A stretch of 44,385 nt of DNA from Anaerostipes sp. (GTDB taxonomy: Bacteria > Bacillota > Clostridia > Lachnospirales > Lachnospiraceae). The notes beneath the pieces are model-generated. The model saw nothing but the letters and a program-made list of their open reading frames with translations, had not been told where the DNA came from and searched no databases. Location of the stretch: NCBI GenBank assembly GCA_028697725.1, contig JAQVEG010000021.1, positions 1-44,385 of the forward strand, given 5' to 3'. Below are positions 35,477-44,362 of the stretch, one piece after another; the stretch's first letter is position 1; each line of letters opens with the position of its first letter. Made by a program: the position numbers and the translations under genes.

Positions 35477-36541
35477 TTAAATCTCTCCCCAATGTTCTAA
35501 TTCATACCGTAAGGTGTCTAATAATTGATCTTCTGGTACTTTTCGGATAATTTCTCCTTTTTTCATTAGAAGACCTTCTCCTATGCCGCCAGCAATTCCA
35601 ATGTCTGCTTCTTTTGCTTCCCCTGGACCATTGACTACGCATCCCATAACTGCAACCTTAATATTTAAGTTCTCGAAATTTGCAGCCATAGTTTCTACTT
35701 GATTTGCAAGACCAATTAAATCAATATTTGTTCTTCCACAAGTAGGGCAAGATACTACTTCTATTCCACCCTTACGAAGACCAAGTGTTTTTAAAATCAG
35801 TTTTGCACTTGCGATTTCGTTCAATGGATCTCCAGTCAAAGAAACTCGAATGGTGTCTCCAATTCCTTTGTTTAAAATTAATCCAAGTCCAATGGCAGAT
35901 TTAATATTTCCACTAAAGACAGTTCCTGACTCTGTAATTCCAACGTGTAAAGGATAGTTACTTTTTTCTGCAAATAACTCATAAGCTTTTTCACACATTA
36001 AAACATCAGATGACTTAATACTTACCACCATATTATCATAACCAAACTGTTCAATCATAGCGACTTTATCTAAAGCACTTTCAACTAATCCTTCTGCAGT
36101 TACTCCATGGTATTGTTCCACTAAATGCTTTTCTAAAGAACCACTATTTACACCAACTCGAATTGGAATCTTACGTTCTTTTGCACAATCTACAACTGCT
36201 TTAATTTTCTCGTCAGATCCAATGTTTCCAGGATTGATTCGGATTTTGTCTGCACCATATTCCATCGCTGCAATGGCTAGTTCATAATTAAAATGAATAT
36301 CTGCTACAAGAGGAATATGAATTTGTTTTTTTATTTGTTTCAATGCTTTTGCTGCTTCTATACTAGGAACGGTACTTCGAACAATATCACAGCCTGCCTG
36401 TTCTAATGCTAAAATCTGAGCAACGGTTGCCTCTACATCTTCGGTTTTTGTATTTGTCATAGATTGAATCAAAACAGGATTTCCTCCTCCAATGACTCGA
36501 TTTCCTATCTGAACTTTTCTTGTATTCTCTCTTGTATACAT
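35477..36541 (-). CDS. ispG: 4-hydroxy-3-methylbut-2-en-1-yl diphosphate synthase
   Basis: 354 residues. The [4Fe-4S] cysteines are in VSCPTCGRTNIDL and MGCVVNGPGEA. The TIM-barrel part starts near VQIGNRVIGGGNPVLIQSMTNT. It carries out the penultimate step of the MEP isoprenoid pathway. The gene lies between rseP (11 bases upstream) and polC (no gap) and shares the operon with dxr, so two MEP steps are together. Confidence 0.97.
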   Translation of the reverse strand: MYTRENTRKVQIGNRVIGGGNPVLIQSMTNTKTEDVEATVAQILALEQAGCDIVRSTVPSIEAAKALKQIKKQIHIPLVADIHFNYELAIAAMEYGADKIRINPGNIGSDEKIKAVVDCAKERKIPIRVGVNSGSLEKHLVEQYHGVTAEGLVESALDKVAMIEQFGYDNMVVSIKSSDVLMCEKAYELFAEKSNYPLHVGITESGTVFSGNIKSAIGLGLILNKGIGDTIRVSLTGDPLNEIASAKLILKTLGLRKGGIEVVSCPTCGRTNIDLIGLANQVETMAANFENLNIKVAVMGCVVNGPGEAKEADIGIAGGIGEGLLMKKGEIIRKVPEDQLLDTLRYELEHWGEI

Positions 36542-36552
36542 AGGCTTCTCCT

Positions 36553-37581
36553 TTAAAATATCTTTAGAACATCCTGATACATTACAAATATCATAAGAGC
36601 TAACAACAGTATTAATCCAGCACCGTGAACGTATGCCTCAATTTCTTGTTTTATAGGTTTTCCTCGAAGTGCTTCAAGGATTAAAAAACATAATCGTCCA
36701 CCATCTAATGCTGGCAGTGGAAGCAGGTTCATAACACCTAAATTGGCACTAATTAAAACGGCAATACTGAGCATGGTACTAATCAATGCTTTTAACCCAA
36801 ATGGTATCACTGAGTTATAGGTATCTCCTACTTGTTTTACGATTCCAACAGGTCCAGATAAATCTTTCATTGACAGCTGTCCAGTTACAAGTTTTGCAAC
36901 ACTTTTAAGAGTCACTCGAATTTGTAATGAAACTTCATGGAATGAGTATTCTATTGTTTGAAGGGGACCCACTTTTTCATATCCCTTCCATGTTACACCT
37001 ACAAGATATCTTTTTTGCTGTTTATCATATTTTGGGGTCACGGATATGATTTTTTCTTTTCCATTATGCTCAATGGTCAAAGGCAGTGAGCCACCTTTAT
37101 AATTTAACATAAAATAGTAAGATAATTCTCGATAATTGTATATCCTCTTTCCGTCAATTTCTTTCAAAATATCACCGGATTTCACTCCGGCTTCTTGTAT
37201 TGGAGAGTTTTTTTCCGTTTGATATACTTTAGGAATATCAGCACCAGACATTGCTATCATAATGAAAGAGAGAACAAAAGCTAAAATAAAGTTAAAAAGA
37301 GGACCTCCAAAGATAACTGCCATTCTTGCATAAACTGATTTGTTGTTAAATGCATCTGGTTCATCTCTTTCCTCGTCTTCTCCCATCATACAAGCTCCTC
37401 CAAAAGGAAGTAGCCTTAGGGCATACTCTGTCTCTCCAAATTTCTTTCCAATAATCTTTGGTCCAAGACCTACGCAAAATTCATCCACTCGGATTCCATT
37501 TTTCTTTGCAATTAAAAAATGTCCCAGCTCATGAATAATAATTATGATTCCAAAGATTAAAATAGCGATGATTATATTCAA
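36553..37581 (-). CDS. rseP: RIP zinc metalloprotease (RseP/RasP)
   Basis: 342 residues, with the zinc motif HELGHF in the first membrane span, a central PDZ domain (GVKSGDILKEIDG) and the second catalytic motif NLLPLPALDGGRL near the C-terminus. It cuts membrane-embedded proteins, including anti-sigma factors and signal-peptide remnants. The window also holds an ECF sigma/anti-sigma pair (1-1710) that could be a client, but nothing in the sequence shows this. It lies 4 bases after dxr. Confidence 0.96.
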   Translation of the reverse strand: MNIIIAILIFGIIIIIHELGHFLIAKKNGIRVDEFCVGLGPKIIGKKFGETEYALRLLPFGGACMMGEDEERDEPDAFNNKSVYARMAVIFGGPLFNFILAFVLSFIMIAMSGADIPKVYQTEKNSPIQEAGVKSGDILKEIDGKRIYNYRELSYYFMLNYKGGSLPLTIEHNGKEKIISVTPKYDKQQKRYLVGVTWKGYEKVGPLQTIEYSFHEVSLQIRVTLKSVAKLVTGQLSMKDLSGPVGIVKQVGDTYNSVIPFGLKALISTMLSIAVLISANLGVMNLLPLPALDGGRLCFLILEALRGKPIKQEIEAYVHGAGLILLLALMIFVMYQDVLKIF

Positions 37582-37585
37582 GTTG

Positions 37586-38725
37586 TTACCTGCTTTCTAT
37601 AAAGTCATAGACCCACTGTTCTGTTTCCAGAATTTCTTCCAAAGAAGGATTTTCAATTACAGTATGGGCATTTATAGCATCTTCAATGATACGATAAATA
37701 TCTAAAAATTGTATCTTTTCATTTAAAAATAAAGAAACTGCTTTTTCATTTGCGGCATTTAAAACCGTAGTCATAGACCCACCAATTCTTCCTGCATCAT
37801 ATGCATATTTTAATCCTTTTAGAACATCTATTGGAGGTTCTTCAAAAGTAAGGCTTCCGATTTGGGCAAAATTTAATCGCTCTCCACCTAAAGAACGTCT
37901 ATGAGGATAGTATAATGCATATTGAATTGGCAGTTTCATGTCTGGAGTTCCCAGTTGTGCCATGACTCCCCCATCTAAAAATTGAACCATAGAATGGATA
38001 ATACTCTTTGGTTGTACCACTACGTTTATTTGGTCAAAATCAACACCAAAGAGCCATTTTGCTTCAATGACTTCAAGTCCTTTATTTACAAGAGTTGCTG
38101 AATCAATGGTTATCTTAGAACCCATAGACCAGTTTGGGTGATTCAATGCATCTGCTACTGTTACATGCTCCAAGTCTTTCAAGGTGTATTTTCTAAATGG
38201 ACCGCCAGAAGCGGTAATAATAAGAGAATCAATTTCTCGCATTTCCTCTCCCTGTAAACACTGAAAGATTGCAGAATGTTCACTGTCTACTGGATATAAA
38301 TTCACACCCTTTTCTTTTACCATAGGCATAATCAAATGTCCTGCGGTGACTAAAGTTTCTTTATTGGCAAGTGCAATATCTTTTCCAGCTTGAATTGCGG
38401 AAATGGTAGGACGAATTCCTATCATGCCAACAACTGCAGTTACAACAATAGAACTTTTTTCTTGAACAGCCACTTCAATTAAACCGTCCATTCCAGATAC
38501 TACTTTAATATTGGTATCCTTTAAGCGATTCTTTAATTCAGCAGCCTTTTCTTCTACAAATACACCAACGATAAATGGTTTAAATTCTCTTGCCTGTTTC
38601 TCTAATAACTCAATATTGCTTCCAGCTGCTAAAGCAGAAACTTTAAAATCTCCTTGCTCTCGTATCACTTCTAGTGTCTGTGTTCCAATGGAGCCTGTGG
38701 AACCAATAATTGAAACATATCTCAC
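37586..38725 (-). CDS. dxr: 1-deoxy-D-xylulose-5-phosphate reductoisomerase
   Basis: 379 residues. NADPH-binding loop GSTGSIGTQTLEVI at the start, the metal and substrate segment VDSEHSAIFQCL, SGGPFR, and NHPNWSMGSKITIDSATLVNKG. It makes 2-C-methyl-erythritol 4-phosphate, the first committed step of the MEP pathway. Its start overlaps the cdsA stop by one base, and rseP follows, the usual clostridial order. Confidence 0.97.
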   Translation of the reverse strand: MRYVSIIGSTGSIGTQTLEVIREQGDFKVSALAAGSNIELLEKQAREFKPFIVGVFVEEKAAELKNRLKDTNIKVVSGMDGLIEVAVQEKSSIVVTAVVGMIGIRPTISAIQAGKDIALANKETLVTAGHLIMPMVKEKGVNLYPVDSEHSAIFQCLQGEEMREIDSLIITASGGPFRKYTLKDLEHVTVADALNHPNWSMGSKITIDSATLVNKGLEVIEAKWLFGVDFDQINVVVQPKSIIHSMVQFLDGGVMAQLGTPDMKLPIQYALYYPHRRSLGGERLNFAQIGSLTFEEPPIDVLKGLKYAYDAGRIGGSMTTVLNAANEKAVSLFLNEKIQFLDIYRIIEDAINAHTVIENPSLEEILETEQWVYDFIESR

Positions 38726-39549
38726 TATACTGCGCCTCCTGAAAGCATCAATGTCAAGTAATATATAACTGGTGCTATCAAAATAATACTGTCAAAACGA
38801 TCTAAAATTCCACCATGTCCTGGAATCAATGTACCATAATCCTTAATGTTAGAATCACGTTTAATAGCGGATGCAGCTAAATCTCCAATAACAGAAATCG
38901 CTGCTCCAATTCCACATATCATGGCGAATACAATAATAGGATTGAAACTAAATCGAACAATTGTCTTTAGATAACCTCCATAAATAGCTCCTAAAATAGC
39001 AGCCCCAACAATTCCACCAATTAAACCTTCAATACTTTTCTTAGGGCTTAAGGAAGGAGTCATTTTGTGATTACCAATTGTTTTTCCAGTCAACTTTCCA
39101 ACACAGTATGCCAATGTGTCATTTCCCCATGCAGCTAAAAATATTAATAAGATAAACTCTCCACCATTTTGTGCAACTCTTAACTGATATACATAAGATA
39201 ACATAATACTTACATATACAAATCCAAAGAAGCATCCAAATACTTGATTCATATGATACTTAGGAAAACGAATGACATAACATCCTAAAATGAAAATCAT
39301 AAATAAGATAATAATTGCTGTTGACCAAGTCTCTAAACCAAAGAATAGTGATCCATAATAAAGAATGGTTCCTGTATATCCTAATACAGCTAAAGATGAT
39401 TTGTCGATGTCAAAAATCTTTAACAATTCATTGTATCCAATCAATGCAACAATTGCTATCATAGCTAGTGTGACAAATCCTCCCATATATAATCCAGCAG
39501 CGGCAATTACAACTAATACAATCCCGCTTAATAATCTTTGCTTAAACAT
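38725..39549 (-). CDS. cdsA: Phosphatidate cytidylyltransferase
   Basis: 274 residues with about seven or eight membrane spans and the CDP-diglyceride synthetase signature near the C-terminus (SPKKSIEGLIGG, then KDYGTLIPGHGGILDRFDS). It makes CDP-diacylglycerol from phosphatidate and CTP. The ATG at 39549 is preferred over the one at 39597: it lies four bases after the uppS stop with TTGGAGG ahead. The longer form would overlap uppS by 44 bases. Confidence 0.95.
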   Translation of the reverse strand: MFKQRLLSGIVLVVIAAAGLYMGGFVTLAMIAIVALIGYNELLKIFDIDKSSLAVLGYTGTILYYGSLFFGLETWSTAIIILFMIFILGCYVIRFPKYHMNQVFGCFFGFVYVSIMLSYVYQLRVAQNGGEFILLIFLAAWGNDTLAYCVGKLTGKTIGNHKMTPSLSPKKSIEGLIGGIVGAAILGAIYGGYLKTIVRFSFNPIIVFAMICGIGAAISVIGDLAASAIKRDSNIKDYGTLIPGHGGILDRFDSIILIAPVIYYLTLMLSGGAV

Positions 39550-39553
39550 AAGT

Positions 39554-40261
39554 CTATATTCCTCCAAATCTTCTGTCTCGACCATTATAATATTCAATTG
39601 CTTTTTTTAACTCTTTTTTATTGAAATCTGGCCATAATACATCTGTAAAGTAAAATTCAGTATATGCTAATTGCCATAGTAAGAAATTAGATAATCTCTC
39701 TTCCCCACTTGTGCGAATCAACAAATCTGGATCAGGCAAATCTTTTGTATCCAAATACTTCTCATAAGTTGTTTCTGTAATCTCATCTTCTGACAAGATA
39801 CCCTTTTGAAGATCCTGATACATAGCCTTTGTAGCTCGAATCATCTCGTCTCTGCTTCCATAATTTAACGCAATAGAAAAGTTGATTCCAGTATTGGTTT
39901 TTGATACTTCTTCGAGTTCTTCAATCTTATCTCTTAAATCCTGATCTAATCTTGTTATGTCTCCAATCACACGAACACGCATATTGTTCTTGTTTGCACG
40001 CTTAATACATGTCTTAAGATAGTCTCGCAACAACTTCATCAATGCATCGACTTCGTCTTGTGGGCGTGTCCAGTTCTCTGTAGAAAAGGCATATACAGTG
40101 AGGTACTTTACTCCCAGGTTATGTGCATCTTCAATAATCTTCTCTACAGTTTTACTGCCTTGTGCATGTCCAACATTACGTGGCAAATGCCGCTTTTTTG
40201 CCCAGCGACCATTTCCATCTAAAATAATAGCAATATGATTTGGTACATTCAACTGCTCCAT
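39554..40261 (-). CDS. uppS: Undecaprenyl diphosphate synthase (isoprenyl transferase)
   Basis: 235 residues. The family motif HIAIILDGNGRWAKKR is at the start (catalytic Asp in ILDGNGRW), then FSTENW, and the C-terminal RTSGEERLSNFLLWQ. It builds the C55 lipid carrier for the cell wall. A terminator-like hairpin sits just before its ribosome binding site, between frr and uppS. Confidence 0.97.
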   Translation of the reverse strand: MEQLNVPNHIAIILDGNGRWAKKRHLPRNVGHAQGSKTVEKIIEDAHNLGVKYLTVYAFSTENWTRPQDEVDALMKLLRDYLKTCIKRANKNNMRVRVIGDITRLDQDLRDKIEELEEVSKTNTGINFSIALNYGSRDEMIRATKAMYQDLQKGILSEDEITETTYEKYLDTKDLPDPDLLIRTSGEERLSNFLLWQLAYTEFYFTDVLWPDFNKKELKKAIEYYNGRDRRFGGI

Positions 40262-40278
40262 AAATTGACCTCCATTTT

Positions 40279-40314
40279 ACAAAAGAAACAGGGTTGTCAT
40301 ATTCACAACCCTGT
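40279..40314 (-). terminator. Terminator hairpin between frr and uppS
   Basis: On the minus strand ACAGGGTTGT pairs with ACAACCCTGT around GAATATG, followed by TTCTTTT. It ends less than 20 bases before the uppS start, with no room for a promoter in between, so it may be a partial terminator that sets the frr to uppS expression ratio. Confidence 0.82.
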
Positions 40315-40322
40315 ATCAAAGA

Positions 40323-40868
40323 CTAAACAGTCATTATTTCATCTGATTTTTTAGCAACAGCGTCATCAATCTTCTTAATGTAACGATCGGTTAAATCTTG
40401 TACATCGGATTCATAATCCTTCAATTGATCATCGTTTAATTCATTTGCTTTATTCTTTTTCTTTAAGTCATCATTGGCATCGCGGCGAATGTTACGAACT
40501 GCAACTTTTGTTGCTTCTCCACGTTTTTTAATATCCTTTGCTAGTTCTTTTCTTCTTTCCTCTGTTAAATCTGGGAAATTCAAACGAATTGCTGTTCCAT
40601 CATTGTTTGGTGTAATTCCAATATCAGCAATCATAATGGCTTTTTCAATATCTCCTAGAAGACTCTTATCCCAAGGTTGAATCAAAATAGTTCTTGCTTC
40701 TGGGATTGTAACATTTCCTACTTGTTGAAGTGGTGTAGGTGTTCCATAATATTCCACTGTCACATTATCTAATATGTGTGGATTGGCACGACCTGCACGA
40801 ATTGTTAAAAAATCGCTTGTCATGCTTTCGTAAGATTTTTGCATCTTGTCTTCAAATTGCTTTAACAT
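40323..40868 (-). CDS. frr: Ribosome recycling factor
   Basis: 181 residues, the usual size, with TIRAGRANPHILDNVTVEYYG near the N-terminus and VAVRNIRRDANDDLKK in the last third. It splits the post-termination ribosome together with EF-G. It follows pyrH by nine bases. Confidence 0.97.
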   Translation of the reverse strand: MLKQFEDKMQKSYESMTSDFLTIRAGRANPHILDNVTVEYYGTPTPLQQVGNVTIPEARTILIQPWDKSLLGDIEKAIMIADIGITPNNDGTAIRLNFPDLTEERRKELAKDIKKRGEATKVAVRNIRRDANDDLKKKNKANELNDDQLKDYESDVQDLTDRYIKKIDDAVAKKSDEIMTV

Positions 40869-40877
40869 AATTTCCTC

Positions 40878-41597
40878 CTATTTTGAAACGGTAACGTAGG
40901 TACCGTTAAATTTACCTTTCATTAAATTTGAAATACTTCCAGTTTCATTTAATCCAAAGACTGCAAGTGGCATATGATTCTCCTGGCACATAACAGTCGC
41001 TGTTAAATCTACAACAGCAAGTTTTTGTTCTAATACTTCATCTAAAGAAATACTGTCATACTTTTTAGCTGCTGGGTTAATTGCTGGATCACTATCATAA
41101 ACTCCATCAATAGACTTGGCAAGTAGAATTGCTTCTGCCTCAATCTCAATTGCACGAAGTGCAGTTGCTGTATCTGTTGAAAAATATGGATGTCCTGTTC
41201 CACCTGCAAAAAATACAACTTTTCCTGCTTCCAAATCCTTAACTGCTTTATCTTTTGAGAATAAGTCTGCAAATGAACCACATGTAAACGGTGTATACAC
41301 ACTTGTATCTAATCCGACTCTGCGAAAGGCATCTGCAACATAGATACAATTCATAACTGTTGCAAGCATTCCAATCTGATCTGCTTTCGTTCGTTCCATA
41401 TGTTCACTTGTACGTCCACGCCAGAAGTTACCTCCACCAATGACAATAGATACCTGAATTCCAGCATCCACTAATTCTTTGACTTGACCTGCAACATCCA
41501 TACATGTAGCATCATCAAATCCGGTTCCTTTATCTCCTGCTAGTGCTTCACCACTTAACTTAAGAAGTACACGTTTCATATCCTTTACACTTTTCAT
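40878..41597 (-). CDS. pyrH: UMP kinase
   Basis: 239 residues. Amino-acid-kinase fold motifs: VLLKLSGEALAGDKGTGFD, VIGGGNFWRG and GGTGHPYFSTDTAT. It converts UMP to UDP. The ATG at 41597 follows AGAGGTAATTAG; an internal ATG six codons later is too close to its upstream AAAGGA. In many Firmicutes rpsB-tsf precede pyrH; here a small membrane protein gene does. Confidence 0.96.
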   Translation of the reverse strand: MKSVKDMKRVLLKLSGEALAGDKGTGFDDATCMDVAGQVKELVDAGIQVSIVIGGGNFWRGRTSEHMERTKADQIGMLATVMNCIYVADAFRRVGLDTSVYTPFTCGSFADLFSKDKAVKDLEAGKVVFFAGGTGHPYFSTDTATALRAIEIEAEAILLAKSIDGVYDSDPAINPAAKKYDSISLDEVLEQKLAVVDLTATVMCQENHMPLAVFGLNETGSISNLMKGKFNGTYVTVSK

Positions 41598-41609
41598 CTA
41601 ATTACCTCT

Positions 41610-41993
41610 TTATCTGCATAATTTTATAAGTACAACATAAATTACAGGATATACAAATCCAGATAAGCTCTGTACTGTAAATATATTACCAAAATACAAA
41701 ATGGTAAGAACCACAGCTTCCATCACAATCATTGCAATTCCTGATTTAAAACAAATTCCTCTGTATTCAGGCCTTTGGTACGCCCTGTATGCATTAATTC
41801 CTGCTAGAAACTCAACAATTCCAAAGATTAAACATGCCACTGTATATCCATAAAATAATCCAGTGGGCAGGTTAATATCAGATGTATTGATACCGCTGAC
41901 AATATAAATAACGGCAGATACTGTGTTGATCAGACCTAGAAGGATTGTTGCAACTCCAAGAATTCTAAATGCTAAAACTCCTTTTTGCTTCAT
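41610..41993 (-). CDS. Small four-span membrane protein, unknown function
   Basis: 127 residues with four hydrophobic segments (ILGVATILLGLINTVSAVIYIV; LFYGYTVACLIFGIVEFLAG; IAMIVMEAVVLTILYFG; FVYPVIYVVLI) and short charged loops (RAYQRPEYRG). No known motif. The ATG at 41993 has ATGGAGG five bases ahead, so the shorter start is chosen. It is the first gene behind a near-consensus promoter and lies 12 bases ahead of pyrH, so it heads the pyrH-to-polC operon. Confidence 0.65.
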   Translation of the reverse strand: MKQKGVLAFRILGVATILLGLINTVSAVIYIVSGINTSDINLPTGLFYGYTVACLIFGIVEFLAGINAYRAYQRPEYRGICFKSGIAMIVMEAVVLTILYFGNIFTVQSLSGFVYPVIYVVLIKLCR

Positions 41994-42026
41994 AGCAACC
42001 TCCATATGATATATTAAACTTGTTGT

Positions 42027-42055
42027 ATTATACCATTCTCAAAGAGATGTTGCAA
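42027..42055 (-). promoter_or_regulatory. Promoter of the small membrane protein-pyrH-frr operon
   Basis: On the minus strand TTGCAA (42055-42050), a 17-base spacer and a perfect TATAAT (42032-42027), about 34 bases ahead of the 41993 start. Confidence 0.8.
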
Positions 42056-42070
42056 ATAAAAGAACAGGAT

Positions 42071-42415
42071 TTAAGCTAATTTTAATGCCTCCACTACTTC
42101 AATATATTGAGCTTTTAATTTCTTAAACTGTTGGCTTGCATCCTCAATATTCTCTACTCGTAAACTTTCTACAACATCATGTAATGTGTGAAAAAAATCA
42201 TCGATACTTAAGTTCCCTACAATTCCCTTTAATGTATGTGCATACGTAAAAGCATCCTTATAATTTTCTGTTTTCAATGCATGTTCAAGATTTGCAAAGT
42301 TAGGATCCTCTGGGAATTTTCTTAAGTACTTTTCATATAATTGGTTGTTACCCATGAAACGTTTTAATCCATCATCGTAATTAATTCCATGTGTTTTCAG
42401 GTATTCAATCTCCAT
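42071..42415 (-). CDS. Orphan Hpt (histidine phosphotransfer) protein
   Basis: 114 residues, a four-helix Hpt domain with the phosphorylated histidine in YAHTLKGIVGNLSIDDF. It can pass phosphate between a sensor kinase and a response regulator. No kinase or regulator is encoded nearby, so its partners are elsewhere. It has its own promoter with a palindrome over the -10 box. Confidence 0.85.
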   Translation of the reverse strand: MEIEYLKTHGINYDDGLKRFMGNNQLYEKYLRKFPEDPNFANLEHALKTENYKDAFTYAHTLKGIVGNLSIDDFFHTLHDVVESLRVENIEDASQQFKKLKAQYIEVVEALKLA

Positions 42416-42447
42416 CTTTTATATACCCCTTTCCATTTCTCACTATA

Positions 42448-42481
42448 GTAAATATTATAACATATTTACCATGTGGAACAA
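42448..42481 (-). promoter_or_regulatory. Promoter and palindrome ahead of the Hpt gene
   Basis: On the minus strand TTGTTC (42481-42476), a 16-base spacer and TATAAT (42459-42454). The perfect inverted repeat GTAAATAT-N6-ATATTTAC (42448-42469) covers the -10 box, the form expected for a repressor site. Confidence 0.6.
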
Positions 42482-42490
42482 AATATTATT

Positions 42491-43798
42491 CTATTCTATA
42501 GTTCCAAGGACATAGTTCACAAATTGCTGTGCTGTTCGCCCTGAAATACCGCCATGGCTTAGTTCCCATTTGTTCGCTTCTTTACGAAGATCTTCCTCTG
42601 ACATGGTAATACCAGCTTTTTTTGCAAGTTCAATTACAATATGGAAATATTCTTTCTGTGATGGTTTTGAGTAATTAATTGTAACACCAAAACGGTTGGC
42701 AAGAGAAAGTTTTTCTTCCATGGTATCTGACTTGTGAATTCCGTTAGTATTTTCCACATCATCTCTATCTTTCCAAGTCTCTTTAATAAGGTGACGTCGA
42801 TTAGATGTAGCATAAATAAGAATATTGTCTGGTCTTGTCTCAACTCCACCTTCAATGACTGCTTTTAGAAACTTGTATTCTACTTCAAATTCTTCAAATG
42901 ATAAATCATCCATATAAATAATAAACTTATAATTACGATTTTTAATCTGACTAATTACATTGGATAAGTCCTTAAACTGATGTTTATAAATTTCGATCAT
43001 GCGAAGACCATCTTCATAAAATTCATTGACAATTGCTTTAATACTTGTAGATTTACCTGTTCCACTATCTCCAAATAACAATACGTTATTGGCTTTTTTA
43101 CCATCTACAAATGCCTTTGTGTTGTCTACTAGCTTTTTCTTTTGAATCTCATAACCAATTAAATCATCTAACATAACTTTATCCATGTTATTAATTGGAA
43201 TAATCTCCACATCGTTGCTACTAGACTCTTTTAGACGAAATGCCTTGTTAAGACCAAACATTCCAACACCATATGCTTTATAAAAATTAGTGACACATTC
43301 AAAAAAATCATGTTCATTGGCTGTATGTTCAAGTTGTTCACTTAGCACCTGTACTTTTTCACTTACATTGTGATTGTACATAAGTTCACTTTTTCCAATG
43401 GCTTTGTAATTAGAAATCCGAGTAAAACAATCTGTGTCCAGGGCTTTTTCAATATGGCTAAAATCATATTCAAACAATTCACGAAATGCACTAAAATCAT
43501 TTTTCGCAAAATAATTTACACTTCCATCGTTGGCTCCAACTTTTTCACAAGTAATACTAAATGGATTTTCATTTGTAATAATCAAAAAAGTCAAGTAATT
43601 ATGCCACAGATTTTTATCAAAACCAAATTCTGTTGCAACTTCTAGAATTCGCTTTACCTCCTGATATACTCGCAGTCTTAGTTCACTTTTTGATGTGATG
43701 TTTTCACGTTCCTCTTTGAAAATCTCGCTTAATTTCATTAAAATTGAATCCTCTGGGATTGCTCCATACATAATTAATTTTGATACTATATAATCCAT
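42491..43798 (-). CDS. DUF815 AAA ATPase
   Basis: 435 residues. The N-terminal half has no clear motif. The ATPase domain starts near LDDLIGYEIQKKKLVDNT and has Walker A FGDSGTGKSTS, Walker B FIIYMDDLSFE and sensor-1 ATSNRRHL. This matches DUF815, a family of predicted AAA+ proteins of unknown substrate. I chose the ATG at 43798 because GAAGGAGAG precedes it; an in-frame start six codons upstream lies within that site's upstream sequence. Confidence 0.88.
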   Translation of the reverse strand: MDYIVSKLIMYGAIPEDSILMKLSEIFKEERENITSKSELRLRVYQEVKRILEVATEFGFDKNLWHNYLTFLIITNENPFSITCEKVGANDGSVNYFAKNDFSAFRELFEYDFSHIEKALDTDCFTRISNYKAIGKSELMYNHNVSEKVQVLSEQLEHTANEHDFFECVTNFYKAYGVGMFGLNKAFRLKESSSNDVEIIPINNMDKVMLDDLIGYEIQKKKLVDNTKAFVDGKKANNVLLFGDSGTGKSTSIKAIVNEFYEDGLRMIEIYKHQFKDLSNVISQIKNRNYKFIIYMDDLSFEEFEVEYKFLKAVIEGGVETRPDNILIYATSNRRHLIKETWKDRDDVENTNGIHKSDTMEEKLSLANRFGVTINYSKPSQKEYFHIVIELAKKAGITMSEEDLRKEANKWELSHGGISGRTAQQFVNYVLGTIE

Positions 43799-43815
43799 TC
43801 TTGTTCTCTCCTTCA

Positions 43816-43851
43816 TTTAAAAGAGCCACTAAGAGTATCTTAGTAGCTCGA
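43816..43851 (-). terminator. Terminator hairpin between ilvH and the DUF815 gene
   Basis: On the minus strand GAGCTACTAAGA pairs with TCTTAGTGGCTC around TAC, with one G-T pair, followed by TTTT. It sits directly ahead of the DUF815 ribosome binding site. Confidence 0.7.
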
Positions 43852-43861
43852 GGGTTATCAT

Positions 43862-44362
43862 TTATTTCAAAGTATTTGAAACCACTTCTCCACGTCCAAG
43901 TCCAGTTAAACCTGTACGTACCAATTCAATGATGTCATATCCTTGTAGTAAATTAATAAAAGCTTCGATCTTATTCACATTGCCAGTAAGTTCTATCATC
44001 AATGTATCTTTTGAAACATCAACTATTTTCGCTCGGAAAATATCAGCAATTGAAATAATATCTTGTTTTTCTGATTTATTTGCAAAAACTTTAACCAAAA
44101 TCAATTCTCTACATACAGATTCTACTGCTTCTAATTCAATAATCTTAACAACGTCTTCAAGCTTAGATAATTGATTCTTAATTTGATTGAGAATATGGTC
44201 ATCACCTCTTACTGCAATGGTCATTCGCGTAAACTTTTCATCTTGTGTTTTGCTTGCTGTAATACTGTCAATGTTAAATCCACGTCTTGTAAATAAACCA
44301 GATACTCTACTTAGCACCCCGGGTGCATTTTCAACCAATATTGATAGCACTATCTGCTTCAT
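43862..44362 (-). CDS. ilvH: Acetolactate synthase small (regulatory) subunit
   Basis: 166 residues: an N-terminal ACT domain (SILVENAPGVLSRVSGLFTRRGFNIDS) and a C-terminal regulatory domain (ANKSEKQDIISIADIFRAKIVDVS). It binds valine for feedback control of the catalytic IlvB in branched-chain amino acid synthesis. The large subunit is not in the window. AGGAGGAG precedes the start; the region ahead is cut by the window edge. Confidence 0.96.
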   Translation of the reverse strand: MKQIVLSILVENAPGVLSRVSGLFTRRGFNIDSITASKTQDEKFTRMTIAVRGDDHILNQIKNQLSKLEDVVKIIELEAVESVCRELILVKVFANKSEKQDIISIADIFRAKIVDVSKDTLMIELTGNVNKIEAFINLLQGYDIIELVRTGLTGLGRGEVVSNTLK

